Positions 1 through 11,219 of a stretch of DNA of 64,000 nucleotides are shown here, in pieces. The notes beneath the pieces were generated by a model, which saw nothing but the letters and a program-made list of their open reading frames with translations, had not been told where the DNA came from and searched no databases. The position numbers and the translations under genes were made by a program. Source of the DNA: Mytilus californianus (Eukaryota; Mollusca; Bivalvia; Mytilida; Mytilidae). Location: the NCBI RefSeq assembly GCF_021869535.1, contig NW_026262668.1:25921732-25985731 (forward strand). Direction: 5' to 3'. Position 1 is the stretch's first letter, and every line of letters starts with the position of its first letter.

Positions 1-202
1 ATTTTACAAAAGTCAGTTTCCTTTTATGTATTGATATACTACTGCATTTATAATCTACCATTGAAATACTTCCATGTTAGGTTTCTTGCATTTTGAAAGC
101 ATATACGTGATTGTTACAAAGTTCACCAAATAGTTGTATCTCAATTTTCAACGATAACAATAACCTTATCTTAGACATGTTAGATACTTGGATTAAAATT
201 TA

Positions 203-350
203 GTACGCCAGACGCGTGTTTCGTCAACAAAAGACTCAGTAGTGACGCTCGAACAAAAAATGTCGAAAAGGCCAAATTAACTACGAAGTTGAAGAGCCTT
301 GAGGACCTAAAATTCGGAAAGGTTTTGCAAAATAAAGCAAAGGTAATAGA
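203..350 (-). repeat. Dispersed repeat with hammerhead-like core, copy 1
   Basis: On the minus strand this reads GAGCGTCACTACTGAGTC, a loop, GACGAAA and then CGCGTCTGGCGTAC. The CTGATGA box of the family is mutated here to CTACTGA. The part after the core (plus-strand 250-350) carries the family's second half, with 'gaagagccttgaggacc'. Family membership is by direct comparison with the other copies in this window. Confidence 0.7.
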
Positions 351-2737
351 CACATTAGGGAAAATGGTTGCATGTGTTCGAACAGCTTTCAGTACAGTTA
401 ATTTTAACCTACATTATGTTAGCAGATAAAGAAAACATGTGCAATTAGATTACAGTTTTGTAATATCATCTATAATATTTTCATACCTAAAACCTAATAC
501 TAGATTAATCTGTTGAGAGTAGTTTATGGGTGTATCTTCATCACAGGTTGTCAAATTTTAGAATCAATCTACGTGTTTGCTATTGATCATCTGAACTCAC
601 GACACGGCAAGTTGATAAGGAACTTTTTTTAGATACATGACTTTCACCAGTTTATGAATTTCAATATGTATTTATTTTATATTTGTGGAGGCTTTAATGG
701 TAGATGTGCTGAAGAGTATGATAACATATCTAGAATAGATGATGTAAATGTGAGAAAATTGTACGCGTTATAGTTGCTGTACTGCATTTATTGATTTTCT
801 AACAAGTAGTAATAGTTGTATGACGAATGGTAGAAATGGTACAAATAAGGACTTTACATGCTTTTCAATTAAAGGGTGACTCTGCTGTTAATTATTGTAT
901 CACAAGCTTTAAAAATTTTCAATAGTTTCAGAATTTTGATGTGATTCCAGCTTCGGACCTGACCATAACATTCAATCTTAATATGACTGGGTTAAAAACG
1001 GGATCTATTCCTGACTACTCCATGTATTACTGTGAGGTGACCTTTAGTGTGCCATTACCGTCGTTTCGTACCTCAGGAAATTCTGATTCCTGATTCTGCG
1101 TTTATCAGATATGGTATGCATTTAGATGAGACGTTAATAAAAACATAATCGAGTTAAATATTATTACAATGTGGAGTCACATTACTAAACACATGACTAT
1201 ATCAAACAACTAGTAGGCCCCCTAATGATTGACGCCATATTTTCTTTGATTACATAATTGTACTGTAAGTTTGTAATGGAGCAAGTTTTATCATATCTTG
1301 ATCAGAAATGTTGTAGTACATTTTTATATTGCCCTCCTTCGATGACAACTTGTTTTAACCAGACAATTTATGGACATCTTTATTCATTAATGTCAAAAAT
1401 CGGATTGTATGAAGTAAATGTGTTTCAAAATGTCTAGGTTGCTAAATTAACATCGTCTTATCTTTGAAAATATCTAAAATTAGTTATTGATGTTCAATGC
1501 AATTCATATAATTAGTATCATCTTTTCCTTTCGTTTCTTTAAACTTTTGTCATGGCAATTTCCCTCAGAGTATCATCATATCTGTACTGGCTAGATTTAA
1601 AACAAATCCGTTGATAATTATAAAAAAATATTCAGAACTATGGCGACATTGACTAAAGATAAATTTGGCTTTATGTTGGTCCATTTTGATCATATACCTC
1701 TTCACGTGTTTTGGTCTTAATCCTCCTGGGTTTTAGATGTTTGGGTTTGATCGTTCCTAATGGAGGTAAATCCAAAAAAAGCGCTAAGGACGCACGAATT
1801 ATTTTAGTGTTATTTTCCAGATAATTGATAAATGCCTTTTTAGATCATTTCGACAATTAAACGATTCGTAAATGTCCGAACAGATACTAAAATTAAAAAG
1901 AAATATGACAGATGACATGCCTGCTTACCGTTTTGCTGTTTTCAGATCGTATTTCTTCTTTCACCAATGCCTTAGGAGAATGTTAAATGTATTTGATCCC
2001 CAGGAGTAACCTGAGGGTACAGGAATTTGGCCCAGTTTCTACTACTGGGGGAAGGATAACACATATGGGGAAATCCACGTTTGGATGCGCAAGATGTATA
2101 AGTAGGGGGAAAACATCCGGTCGAAATTTGTACGTTTAATTCGAGTAGGAAGAGTTCGTGTTCAGGAAATATGCAAGCATCTCTACAAATGATCACAAGG
2201 CCGTTTGTTACAAGTTATAAAAAGAAACCAGGAAAGTGTACGGGAAATTCAAACCCTAAGTTGAAAAAGAATAACCGACATCTCTTTGACGATAATATTA
2301 AAAACCACTTGACAAACAGCAGTTCACAAAAACACTGCACAGAAAATCATCTGTTGGATACATTGTAAATTTGTTCTCGTCTTGATTACGCCTAAAATAT
2401 TTACCCTTGAACATAAATCAAACATCAATTAATCATTTAATTGATGTTGATAGTTATTTCTTTGCCAAATAGCAAAGCTGTAGCGATACAGATAGGGATC
2501 ACTTCGGCTGTTGTGCGATGTTCCAAGATAACTTCATCGTCAATGATGTCATTTATTTTGAAGTTTATGCTGCTCAAATTCCAGTGAGTATTCAAATAGG
2601 TTTTTTTTTAATGTTTGCTGAAAATGATTTACGTTGAAGTTCTTAAAACAGAAAACAAAATACAAAACTTTTTATTGAAAATTATGCATTTTCAATTTGT
2701 TTTTGTGGGTGCTTCTACAATCTATCAGTCGAAATAC
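351..2737. other. No recognised gene
   Basis: AT-rich sequence with only short random open frames. About 1690-1800 ('aatggaggtaaatccaaaa', then 'gcgctaaggacgcacgaat') resembles the minus strand of the dispersed family seen at 8.58, 19.14, 23.93 and 38.33 kb, where 'gatttaccttcat' precedes 'gaacgc'-type sequence. Nothing else is supported. Confidence 0.5.
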
Positions 2738-2953
2738 CTGAGTATAATGTCCTGTGTTAGATGACAATTTATTCCCGTATTTATATTCCTCCCTGCCATT
2801 GTTCCACATATTGAAACCTTCTTCAAGTAAATCTTCTAATCCCCGATTAGCTGTATGCATTGCTAAATTTTCTCCGTTGCCTATTCTCTGAATCTGAAAA
2901 CGACAATTTTCTGCCCATCTCGAGGCTTCTTCTTCCAATAAAGGGCTCCAGTC
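2738..2953 (-). CDS. CAP/SCP-domain secreted protein, internal exon
   Basis: This 216-nt, 72-codon exon has phase 0 at both ends. Reading on the minus strand, an acceptor (tttttag) precedes codons for DWSPLLEEEASRWAENC. GENLAMHT and an FNMWNNGREEY segment follow, and the exon closes at GHYTQ directly before a gtattt donor. Known of the family: CAP (CRISP/antigen 5/PR-1) proteins carry WA.NC, a GEN(L/I) box with a conserved acidic residue, a W-rich helix and the GH(Y/F)TQ(V/M)VW signature; the split after GHYTQ fits that signature. CAP proteins are normally secreted and have a cavity lined by two His and two acidic residues. Only the second His and GEN lie in this exon. I could not find the preceding exon or the following VVW/GCG exon, so it is either part of a long-intron gene running off the left edge or an orphan exon. 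The frame is intact, with no stop. Confidence 0.85.
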
Positions 2954-4510
2954 CTAAAAATTTTATCGTATAATATATCAACGACAATCTTCGCACGTTT
3001 GTTGAAATGAAACAGATAACAGTCGTTAAAAAACAATTGATGTGAAAAATCTGGCTTTATATATTGTAGTGTTGATGTAACATACAAGTACAAATCCCCA
3101 AAAAACATTCGTTTCTTTTATTTTTTCTTTCTCTTTCTGTTTTTATGCGGGGCAAATGAAGTAGGTTTAAATAAATTAGTTTTTCTAGATATAATTATTT
3201 TTTCAAGTTTTCATTCCTTTCCTTTTTGTTAAGTATTGCATTTAAGTAAAGCCGGAATACTTCAAACACGTATAGTTTTTTTTTAAGAATTGAATGCTTC
3301 TTTTTGTAATTTGATACGGGTGTAAAATCGTTAACAGAGACACCTTTTATATGAAGCGCGGAAGCGATTCATACTTAAAATGTGCGCATGATTGACGTTT
3401 TATCAACCCTATTCAATTACAAAAAGAAACATTTATTTCTTATAACTACATTTAAACAACTAAGAAATTACGAGTCATATCAAGATTTTCTAATTTTTTT
3501 TCTATGCACTGTAGTGACGTTGTCATAAGAAACGTGCGGTCATGAATGGTGAATTTTATTAAGAAATGCAATTTGATATTGGAAAGCCTTGTGATTGATG
3601 AACCAAAAGTACGAGTTCTCATGGAAGATCCATATTATGTAATATGTACTGTCTATATAAACTGCAAACTCAAACGAAATATAGATAGTCGTATCATGCA
3701 TTAGATTCTAGTTATAGATCAAGCTGAAAAATTCAGGAAAGGAAATTTTTAGAATATTAGATTTATCTGCTTGGTTTTTTTTTAACATTTTCTGTATCTT
3801 AATAACATAAATTGATGGTCTCTTTGTTTGGTTTTTTTTTTTCATTTCCTGGTTAATTCGAAAAAATGTCTAAAATGGACATAAATTAAGACGACAAAAT
3901 GAAACAACATTAATATAAACTTTCTGAATTTGAGGAAACAGTAGTTTACCAAATTGCAAATCTCATAAATTACGAAGTTAGAAATCAGGGTAAAAACAAA
4001 AGCCTATGGAATAGCATGATTTTCAAAAGAAGGGAGACCGGGTGCTTCGACAGAATAAATTTAAGACACTCTTGCTATGTTTGTATCAGCTGCAAATCAA
4101 AACTCAGTCAAAATGCCATAATCAGAAAAGTACATGATCGGTAAATTACAATGTAACTAATCAGACGACTATTCTAATAACTATGACAAAATTATTTATG
4201 CATGAAACAATATATCTTAATTCTTAGTTCCTTACAATAGTATATTCAGAAATCACACATTTTACACTGACTGATATATATATCGATTTTGTCCCAAGAA
4301 ACATGCTGAGAACTTACGCAAGAGCATGGTCATGATGGATTGTTTTTAATGATTATAAAAGCTTAAAAGGCACATATATATACAATCAATGATGACAACC
4401 GGCAATCTGACATCCAAGATAATGTTCCGAAGAACCATACCAGAGACGGCTACATGTCCTAGTCTTGAAACATTGAACATACAAAAAACAAGCAAACTCT
4501 ATACGCAACA
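2954..4510. other. No recognised gene
   Basis: AT-rich sequence with T-runs. It should be intronic to the CAP gene if that gene has upstream exons at higher coordinates. I found no exon with both splice signals and a family motif. Confidence 0.4.
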
Positions 4511-4550
4511 CACACATATATATATGTATATATATATATATATATACATA
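4511..4550. repeat. CA/TA microsatellite
   Basis: A short (CA)n run passes into (TA)n with a single G interruption. Confidence 0.9.
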
Positions 4551-6269
4551 GTTTTAGACAGAACTTACCAGTTTCTGCATATTAGAAGCTTTAACATCCC
4601 TCCTGCAGTCATTATGCAAGTCAAGAAGTAGTTGTTTGTAAGGTGATATATCAAGCACAGATTCTACTGATAAAATCCACAATACAAAAGAAAGAAATCT
4701 GTAAATTATTTCCATTACTACAAAAATCAATTACAAAGTTGGCTCTTAGTTCTTAAAGCATAGACTTTCTTACTTTGTAGTCTTAATCTTCTATCTGAAG
4801 ACACTCTGTCCCAAAGTTCTCAAAGGGACTTGAACACAGAATTTAGACTTTTTCCCTATAATATACACGAACCTGTCTAAGATATAAAATACAATCTAAT
4901 TCCACAAAATGAACAAATCACTTTAAACTCGAGACATTTTTCACAAGATAAATATTTACGTTTTTTGTCGTTACCATCAAATAAGTTTTGATTTTTTTGA
5001 GTCATTCGTATGTTAATTGGTTCAAAATCATGTCACAAAATTAAACGTATCAATTACTTTCAGTACATAAAAGTTATGACAAATGAATTTCCTCCTTTTA
5101 AATACATGTAATGCTGTATCATACACTATATGTTGCGTTTGACTCAGCCAAATGATCAAAACTATTTCACAGGTTGTTTGGGATTGGCTAACACATGATA
5201 GATTTGCAGACTTTTAAAGATGACATGTGCAACATCTCATTGTATATACATTTCAATACAAATTTCAATTTGTTGGTTAAATGAAAAATGTGACAATTAT
5301 GAAAATGTTATACTTTATCTTTAATCTAAATGGCAGCTGTCAATAGGAAAATTGACCAGGATACCCAAGACAAATATGTTGGGTTACCGCATTTGGCACA
5401 TATGAATAGAGCCAACAGTAGTTTTTCGATGTTCAAATTTTCATAAATTTATCAAGAAGATAAAAATCAATGTAAAAAATATATGGGAACATTTGAGTTC
5501 CAAAAGGAACGAGACCAAGTGCGTCGACAGGGAAGCATATACTGATATGCATGAATCACTCACAATCCGAATACACTTTCAGTCAAAACGTCACAATCGG
5601 GAATAGGACACGATCACTAAAACACTTGTAAATAAATAAACCATTTGTCCCCTCAGTTATTTAATAATGGTTACTTCCTATTGGATGAAATTTGTTTTGG
5701 TTTTAATTAGTGGTTACTATTTCGTGTATTGTTTATGCAAATCATGACGAAATATCAATGTTCTACCTTTCAATATACTGTCATTTATTTCTGTTATGTT
5801 TACATCATAAGGTAATTATAAGTTTTTTTTTTTATTATTCTATCGTTTTATAAACTTGTTTACATCATTCCTCTTGTTACGTATGACAGTTATATAGTGA
5901 TGAGACTATCAAACTTATAAAATGTTATAATTTATGTAAATTAAGGCAAATTTTCATGACTTTTACATTGCTTAGAGCAGTAACGCGTGCCGTTGTCTAG
6001 TAATTATTTCTAAAGTTTGTTATGAAGCTAAAAATTTATTGTAAGGGATTATTTTTTATTGTGGTTTTTAAGATTTACTTGAACTATTTACGCAAGTTCT
6101 ATTCCATTTATGTCGTTCACAACATACATGTTGTTATGCTGATTAGTATTTTGCTTCATTTGAATTTATTTGATGGTTTTATTATGCATCCTTTATCACG
6201 AAGTTGTAGAGTAAAGTTTTTAAAAACCCGAACAACTGAGTTTGGCGAAGTTATTAATAATAACATAAA
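4551..6269. other. No recognised gene
   Basis: AT-rich sequence. There is a weak resemblance between 4025-4140 and 5500-5620 (both hold 'gagacc', then 'gtgc' and 'tcgacag', then 'cagtcaaaa'), suggesting two decayed copies of one repeat. No coding signal. Confidence 0.4.
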
Positions 6270-6595
6270 CGGTACCAATTTTGCTGCACCAGATGCACAT
6301 TTCGACAATCAATGTCTCTTCAGTGATGCTCAAGGCCAAAATATTTGAAAATCCAAAGCTTATTAAAAAGACGAAAAGCTATAAATCAAAAAGGACAAAA
6401 AAGTATAGCCAAAGCTGGGCAAGGAATTAGAGCTTTGCATGAGGGAGATAAATTCCTTAATTTAAAATAATTTCAAAAATTTTATAACAGCAAATTGTAA
6501 TAACACAATATCCGTATTTTCATGCCAGTACCGAAGTACTGGCTACTGGGCTGGTGATACCCTCGGGGACTATCAGTCCACCAGCAAAAAATATG
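6270..6595 (-). repeat. Dispersed repeat, second hammerhead-like subfamily, with long tail
   Basis: The minus-strand core is GAGCATCACTGAAGA, then GACA-TTGAT-TGTC, then GAAATGTGCATCTGGTGC (plus-strand 6286-6331). The helix bases differ from the GTCT/AGAC subfamily yet still pair. The plus-strand continuation runs through 'aaaaaggacaaaaaagtata', 'ctttgcatgagggagat' and 'agtaccgaagtactggctac' to 'ataccctcggggac', an arrangement I recall as common in Mytilus. Confidence 0.75.
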
Positions 6596-7307
6596 ATAAC
6601 AAGAACTTCTACCATCCAGCAAAAACAAAAATATACTAAAGGTAGCATATATCTGATACGCAGCCAAGTCAGATCAGAACGAGGGTGTTGCATTCGATGC
6701 CTCGTGTGGAGAAAGAAACCATACTCATTGCACGTAAATCTTTGAGGTAGCCTGTTGCAAGGTAATACTTCTGTCCTAATCCACTATATCTTATTTTCCC
6801 TTTGAAAGTCCAAATTACCGTTAAGGGTTCAATTGTTTCAAATTTGTAACGGACTCCGAAAGGAGATATATCTACTTCTCATCTCTCGCTTTCTGTAGGG
6901 GTATGTTATGGTGATGTAGACTTATATATCATCGAAGTATGGTAGTACGTTTTTTTTTCCGAAAAGAGACTTGATATTGTTAGACGGAAAGAAATTTTTC
7001 CTCGCACTGGGAATAAAAAAAAAAGTCGTAAGCTTCCCCAAGTATTTATTCAAACCTTTGGTTACTGATGAAGGTAAAGGAATAGGCCCGGTAAGACCAC
7101 TTTTTAACCCCAAACTATAACATTTTTACACATTTGCTGAAATGTAAACTTTCAGCTATTTATTGAAAACTGGAATACTTTTGTTCCATAAATATGGGCT
7201 GTTTGTGACAATACAATGCACATGCATCAGGTACTAGCATCATAAATTCATGCAAAATTACTGAAATCTTCACAATTTTAGCATTTGTGCTAATTTTAAG
7301 ACGATTT
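6596..7307. other. No recognised gene
   Basis: No gene or repeat family recognised. The short open frames on both strands lack motifs and splice context. Confidence 0.4.
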
Positions 7308-7444
7308 TTGTCTTAAATGGAAGCGGCCGCATTTGTGTTCAGTCTTAATATTTAAATATACATGTATGTTGCATTTGACGATAATACATAATATATATAA
7401 AGGTTGATACTGAACACATATGCGGCCACTTACATTTTAGACAA
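7308..7444. mobile_element. 137-bp palindromic MITE-like element
   Basis: The left end TTGTCTTAAATGGAAG, then CGGCCGCATTTGTGTTCAG, is matched as reverse complement by the right end (CTGAACACATATGCGGCC, then ACTTACATTTTAGACAA) with four mismatches. The centre is AT-rich. I could not fix a target duplication. It lies just upstream of the 165-bp tandem array. Confidence 0.75.
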
Positions 7445-7530
7445 TAAACTGTTATCACAGAGATATGTCTCGCCTTTTTGTAATTTTGATAATGCAAATG
7501 TTGAAATTAAAATAGCAATACTTTTACATG

Positions 7531-8362
7531 TAAGTTATGCAAATATTCAAAGTCGATGAACCATGACTGAAAGTACATGGCTAAACAATCTCCATAGAAT
7601 GAGATGTGCCAATGCTAATACAACTGCATACCAAATACCATTGACTGATTATAAGTCGTTCCCTTTAAACAAACCTAATCACAAACATTAACTTGTAAAC
7701 TATGTAAAAGTTTCAACGTCAATGAACCATGATCAGGGGTGGGGCTATAAAATCTCCATGGAAACGATACTTGCAAATGCCAATAAAGTTACATACCAAA
7801 TATCATTGACTTAACATAAGCAGTTCATCTTAAACTGATCTAATCACAAACTTATACATGTAAACTAAGGAAAAGTTTCAAAGTAAATAGACCATGACTG
7901 AGGGGGCGGGGCCAAATATTCTCCATGGAAATGAGATGTGCTAATGCTTATACAACTGAACACCAATTAACATTGGCCTAACACTAATTGTCCCCATTGA
8001 ACTGACCTAATCACAAACTGAAACATGTTAACTTAGCAAAATTTTCAAAGTCTATAGACCATGACCAAGGGGGCGGAGCCAAATAATCTCCATCGAAATG
8101 AGATATGCCAATGCTTATACAACTGTATACCAAATATCATTGACCTTCCACTAGTGGTTCCCCGTAAATTGACCTAATCACAAACTAATACATGTAAACT
8201 ATGAAAAGTTTCAAAGTCAGTAGACCTTGACTAAGGGGGCGGGGCCAAACAATCTTCATGATAATGAGATGTGCCAATGCTAATACAACTGCATACCAAC
8301 TATTATTGATCTACCACTAGTGGTTCACCGTGAACTAGACCTAATCACAAACTAATACAATG
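7531..8362. repeat. Tandem array, five units of about 165 bp
   Basis: Units start near 7531, 7696, 7861, 8029 and 8195. Each carries 'tttcaaagtc', 'accatgac', a G-rich box (gggggcggggcc in units 3 and 5, variants in 2 and 4), 'atctccatggaaatgagat', 'gccaatgctaatacaact', 'ataccaaatatcattgac' and 'gacctaatcacaaact'. A GC-rich stretch (gccgccgcgccgccggcg) follows the last unit. Cores of about 160-bp tandem repeats are known from bivalve pearl-type/Helentron-derived non-autonomous elements. Assignment to that class is inference; I did not see its conserved ends. Confidence 0.85.
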
Positions 8363-8388
8363 TTGACGCCGCCGCGCCGCCGGCGCCT

Positions 8389-8640
8389 GTAGTACTGGGA
8401 GGATACCGCGGCAAGTGGACTGTTGGTCTCCGAGGGTATCTTCAGCCAAGTAGTGGATGTTTCGCCACTGACATGATTTATGTCATGCATTTCTTATAAA
8501 AACGCGTTGATTTATGAAGAATTTATTACGCAAGTAAGGTTTCAATCCCTTAATACAAAATAGGGGCTATCAGTTTTATGATTTTGAGCGTTCCAGATGA
8601 AGGTAAATCTAGAAATGGGCGTCGAACGCACTTAATCTAT
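8389..8640 (-). repeat. Dispersed Mytilus-type repeat
   Basis: The minus strand reads 'tcatgtcagtggcgaaac', then 'gataccctcggagac' and a 'gtccact' segment, which is the same tail as at 6.53 and 38.2 kb. The plus strand then has 'gagcgttccagatgaagg', the reverse of the 'accttcat...gaacgctc' part of that family. Confidence 0.6.
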
Positions 8641-8870
8641 ATAGTACTATTTCATTTTCTTAGTTTTTACATTCTATAAAATATCATGCAAAGTAAATTA
8701 TATGTAGTTTGACAATAGACAGTTTACTTGTATAAAGGTTACATTCAAATTAGTCAACTGTTGAAACATAATGAAGGCTAAAAATATATATTTCGTGCGC
8801 TGCTCGTCACACATTCTATTTATCATGTTAAAATGTTACATTTAATGATTAGAAAACGCATCAAAGATAC

Positions 8871-8945
8871 GTCAAACGCGCGTTTCATCTACATAAGACT
8901 CATCCGTGATGTATGAATAAAATCAGCCGAAACTCCTAATCTATT
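8871..8945 (-). repeat. Dispersed repeat with hammerhead-like core, copy 3
   Basis: The minus-strand core is CGGATGA, then GTCT-TATGT-AGAT, then GAAACGCGCGTTTGACGT. One helix pair is G-U instead of G-C, so the stem can still form. Confidence 0.65.
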
Positions 8946-9299
8946 ACGAAGTTGAGGAGCATTGCAAACCAAAAATTCTTAAAAATTTGTAACATATGGC
9001 TGGTGTCATATTTGCTTAATGATAGAAACATTCATAGTGTTTCAAATAATCTAAACATTTAAGTAACAGTAAATTTACAGAAAATGACCGGACAAATGAT
9101 AATTCCGCCATGCAGCAAAGTGAATGTAAAAATATTAAAATATGCTCGTTAGCCTACACTAGATTCATAAGATGCACTCGAATCAAAACAGCTTCAAGGC
9201 CAATTCTATAATTTATTATGAAATAAAATATCATTTGAAGGCTTAAACAATTGGGCTAAATATAGCTTATACTCCCGTCACACTAGGCCACGATCGCAC

Positions 9300-9745
9300 T
9301 ACGATCTCTGAAAAAAATGTAAATTTCGACGATCGTAGTGCAATTGTGTAGATCGCAGTAATGTCGTGGTACGGTCGTGGTGAGGTCTTCATGATCGTGA
9401 TGAGCGTGGACCAACTTTGAACATGTTCAAAAGAATCGTGGTGCGGTCGTGGCGAAATCAGGTCGTAGTAAAAGCGTAGTGAGAGCGCAGTAAGGTCGTG
9501 GTAAGATCGCAAAGGTCGCTGTACCATCGTAGCGATAGCGCGATTCTAGTCGGAGATACTGCGCTACGATCTCACAGCGACTTTACTACGACCTCACTAC
9601 GACCATCACGTTCTCACCGCGACCCAACCACGCTTCTACTACGACTATACCACGTTTATACTACGCTGTACAAGACATAGTACGATTCTAGCACGCTCAT
9701 GCCGTCTTCATCACGCTCTTCTTACGACCTGACTATGTTCATACT
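9300..9745. repeat. Left subterminal repeat array of the Harbinger element
   Basis: About twenty degenerate copies of a 10-14 bp unit such as cgtggtgcggt/cgtagtaaga. Copies to about 9540 read in one direction and those from about 9550 to 9740 in the other (ctacgacctcactacgacc), so the array can fold on itself. The short open frames here are low-complexity shadows. Confidence 0.85.
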
Positions 9746-9941
9746 ACGACCATTTCGAGTTATAGTCATGCTCATTGTCATTGTCACATAAAATATATAA
9801 AAGCTCTCCAGGTTTTGTTTGATACATCAATTTCAATTAACCATGGAAACACAAGACCATGTACATGTAGTAATGCTTCTACAATCATAAACACAGATAC
9901 AAAATCTTAACGACCAGGCCATGATATTGTTATTGAGATAA

Positions 9942-10214
9942 CGAAAAAGAAGAATAAGGAGAAATTTTAGACGGCGTAGCTCCTGTTGGGTTCGTCCTTG
10001 GTTATCAACCGAAAGGAGACTCCAGTTTAGTCATTATGATCAGTTGATGAACGAGTTACGAATCGAGAATGAACCTTCCTTCTTTATTTTTTTGAGAATG
10101 CCACCAGAGATGTTCGATAAACTTCTAAACAGAGTTGGTCCAAGAATCAAGAATACAGATACTCTTTTTAGAAGAGCCCTATCGCCTTGTCTTAAACTTG
10201 CCATCGCGGTATGA
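9942..10214 (+). pseudogene. Harbinger transposase (HARBI1-like), N-terminal fragment
   Basis: An open frame of 90 codons plus stop with no usable start Met at its left edge. It encodes an Arg-rich lead, then CWVRPWLSTERRLQFSHYDQ, a helix with LMNELRIENEPSFF, then LRMPPEMFDKLLNRVGPRI, NTDTLFRRALSPCLKLAIA, and stops. Known of the family: this is the N-terminal lead of DDE_Tnp_4/HARBI1 nucleases (WVRPW, HY.NLM.EL, F..FLRM....F..LL..VGP.I..., DT..R.AL.P..KLA.TLR.LA), which cut and rejoin DNA at TWA sites. The frame ends where the catalytic part should begin (after KLAIA) and runs straight into the right repeat array, so all DDE residues are missing. The fragment may be an exon remnant or the scar of an internal deletion. 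It cannot encode an active enzyme. Confidence 0.88.
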
Positions 10215-10545
10215 ACGTACTAGTATGATCGTAGTATGATCGTTGTAAGAGCGTGCTATAATCGTAGTAGAAGCGTGCTAAGATCGCGTTGCAATCGGAT
10301 AAATCGTGGTATGGTCGTAGTGAGAACGTGATGAGCGTAGTAAGATCGTGATAATCGTAGTGATTTCGCAGAATAAGAGTGGTGAGAACGTGGTATAATC
10401 GTAGCCGGATCGTTGTAGAAGCGTAATGAGGACGTAGTAGCATCGTGAAAACAACATTTACATTTTCATGCCGCTCATACCGCGACCTCATCACGATCTG
10501 AATTTATTTTAGATCGCGGTGAGCGTGGTGCGATCGTGGTCTAGT
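10205..10545. repeat. Right subterminal repeat array of the Harbinger element
   Basis: The same degenerate units as the left arm (gatcgtagtatgatcg, cgtggtatggtcgtag), mostly in one orientation, with a short reversed block at about 10470-10500. It starts directly where the transposase homology stops. Confidence 0.85.
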
Positions 10546-10560
10546 GTGACGGGGGCATTA

Positions 10561-10924
10561 CTATTTAATATCAAAACTCGCAAATCAAATAGGTCTTTCA
10601 CAAAAATATTGAAGTGTCTTTTCTCTGGTATTTTAAGACAGATTTATATTGTTAAACTAGATCATCCATTTCAAGGTAAAGTATTTAAAGAGAATATAAC
10701 TGAAAATAATTCCCTTTTCACGGGGTTTTTTTTTCTTATAATTAAAGGCTTTTGATCGAATATTACCACCCAAAATAACTAGTTCACATAAGAATTTTTC
10801 CTGAAAAATTCATGTACAATGTTTTAATTTAAAATCAGATGTTCCAATATAGGTATGGTAACTTTTATACTAGAAATTGTAGAAACATCCACTATGTTAT
10901 TAATTTCGTGTCTATAGATAGATA
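10561..10924. other. No recognised gene
   Basis: AT-rich sequence between the Harbinger insertion and the next dispersed repeat. Nothing recognised. Confidence 0.4.
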
Positions 10925-11045
10925 TAAGATGTGATATGAGTGCCAATGAGACCACTCTCCATCCAAGTCAAAATTTATAAAAGTAAACCATTATAGGTCA
11001 AAGTGCGGTCTTCAACACGGAGACTTGGCTCACACCGAATAGCAG
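10925..11045 (+). repeat. Dispersed repeat, 'gtgccaatgagac' family
   Basis: Contains gatatgagtgccaatgagac, then 'ctctccatccaagtca', 'aaaccattataggtcaaag' and 'aacacggag'. These are the same blocks as at 46.07 kb, and very common in mussel genomes as I recall. Confidence 0.75.
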
Positions 11046-11219
11046 CATGTATACCCATGGATATAATATACTGACGGGACTTAACACTTGACAATCGTAT
11101 CGATTATATTGTATAGTCAATTATTACCGATATGATACGGAAACGGAGATGTGTCAAATTACGCATACGTACTCGCTTTTATTGACGATAATAAACGGCC
11201 CTACATAACCAATTCGAAA

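Larger units (their letters stand above)
9270..10557. mobile_element. PIF/Harbinger-type DNA transposon derivative
   Basis: The left end TACTCCCGTCACACTAG and the right end, read as reverse complement, TGCCCCCGTCACACTAG are inverted repeats. Pairing continues through CCACGATCGCAC. A TTA target duplication flanks both sides (9267-9269 and 10558-10560), as expected for PIF/Harbinger. Inside lies a fragment of Harbinger transposase (9942-10214) between two arrays of CGATCGTGGT/CGTAGTA-like subterminal repeats. The element is too short for a full transposase plus Myb-like gene, so it is a deletion derivative, mobile only in trans if at all. Confidence 0.9.

Noticed and set aside
9267..10494. Three open frames rich in Tyr-His-Asp and Leu-Arg
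   Set aside because: They are translations of the subterminal repeat arrays. Only 9942-10214 carries real transposase similarity.
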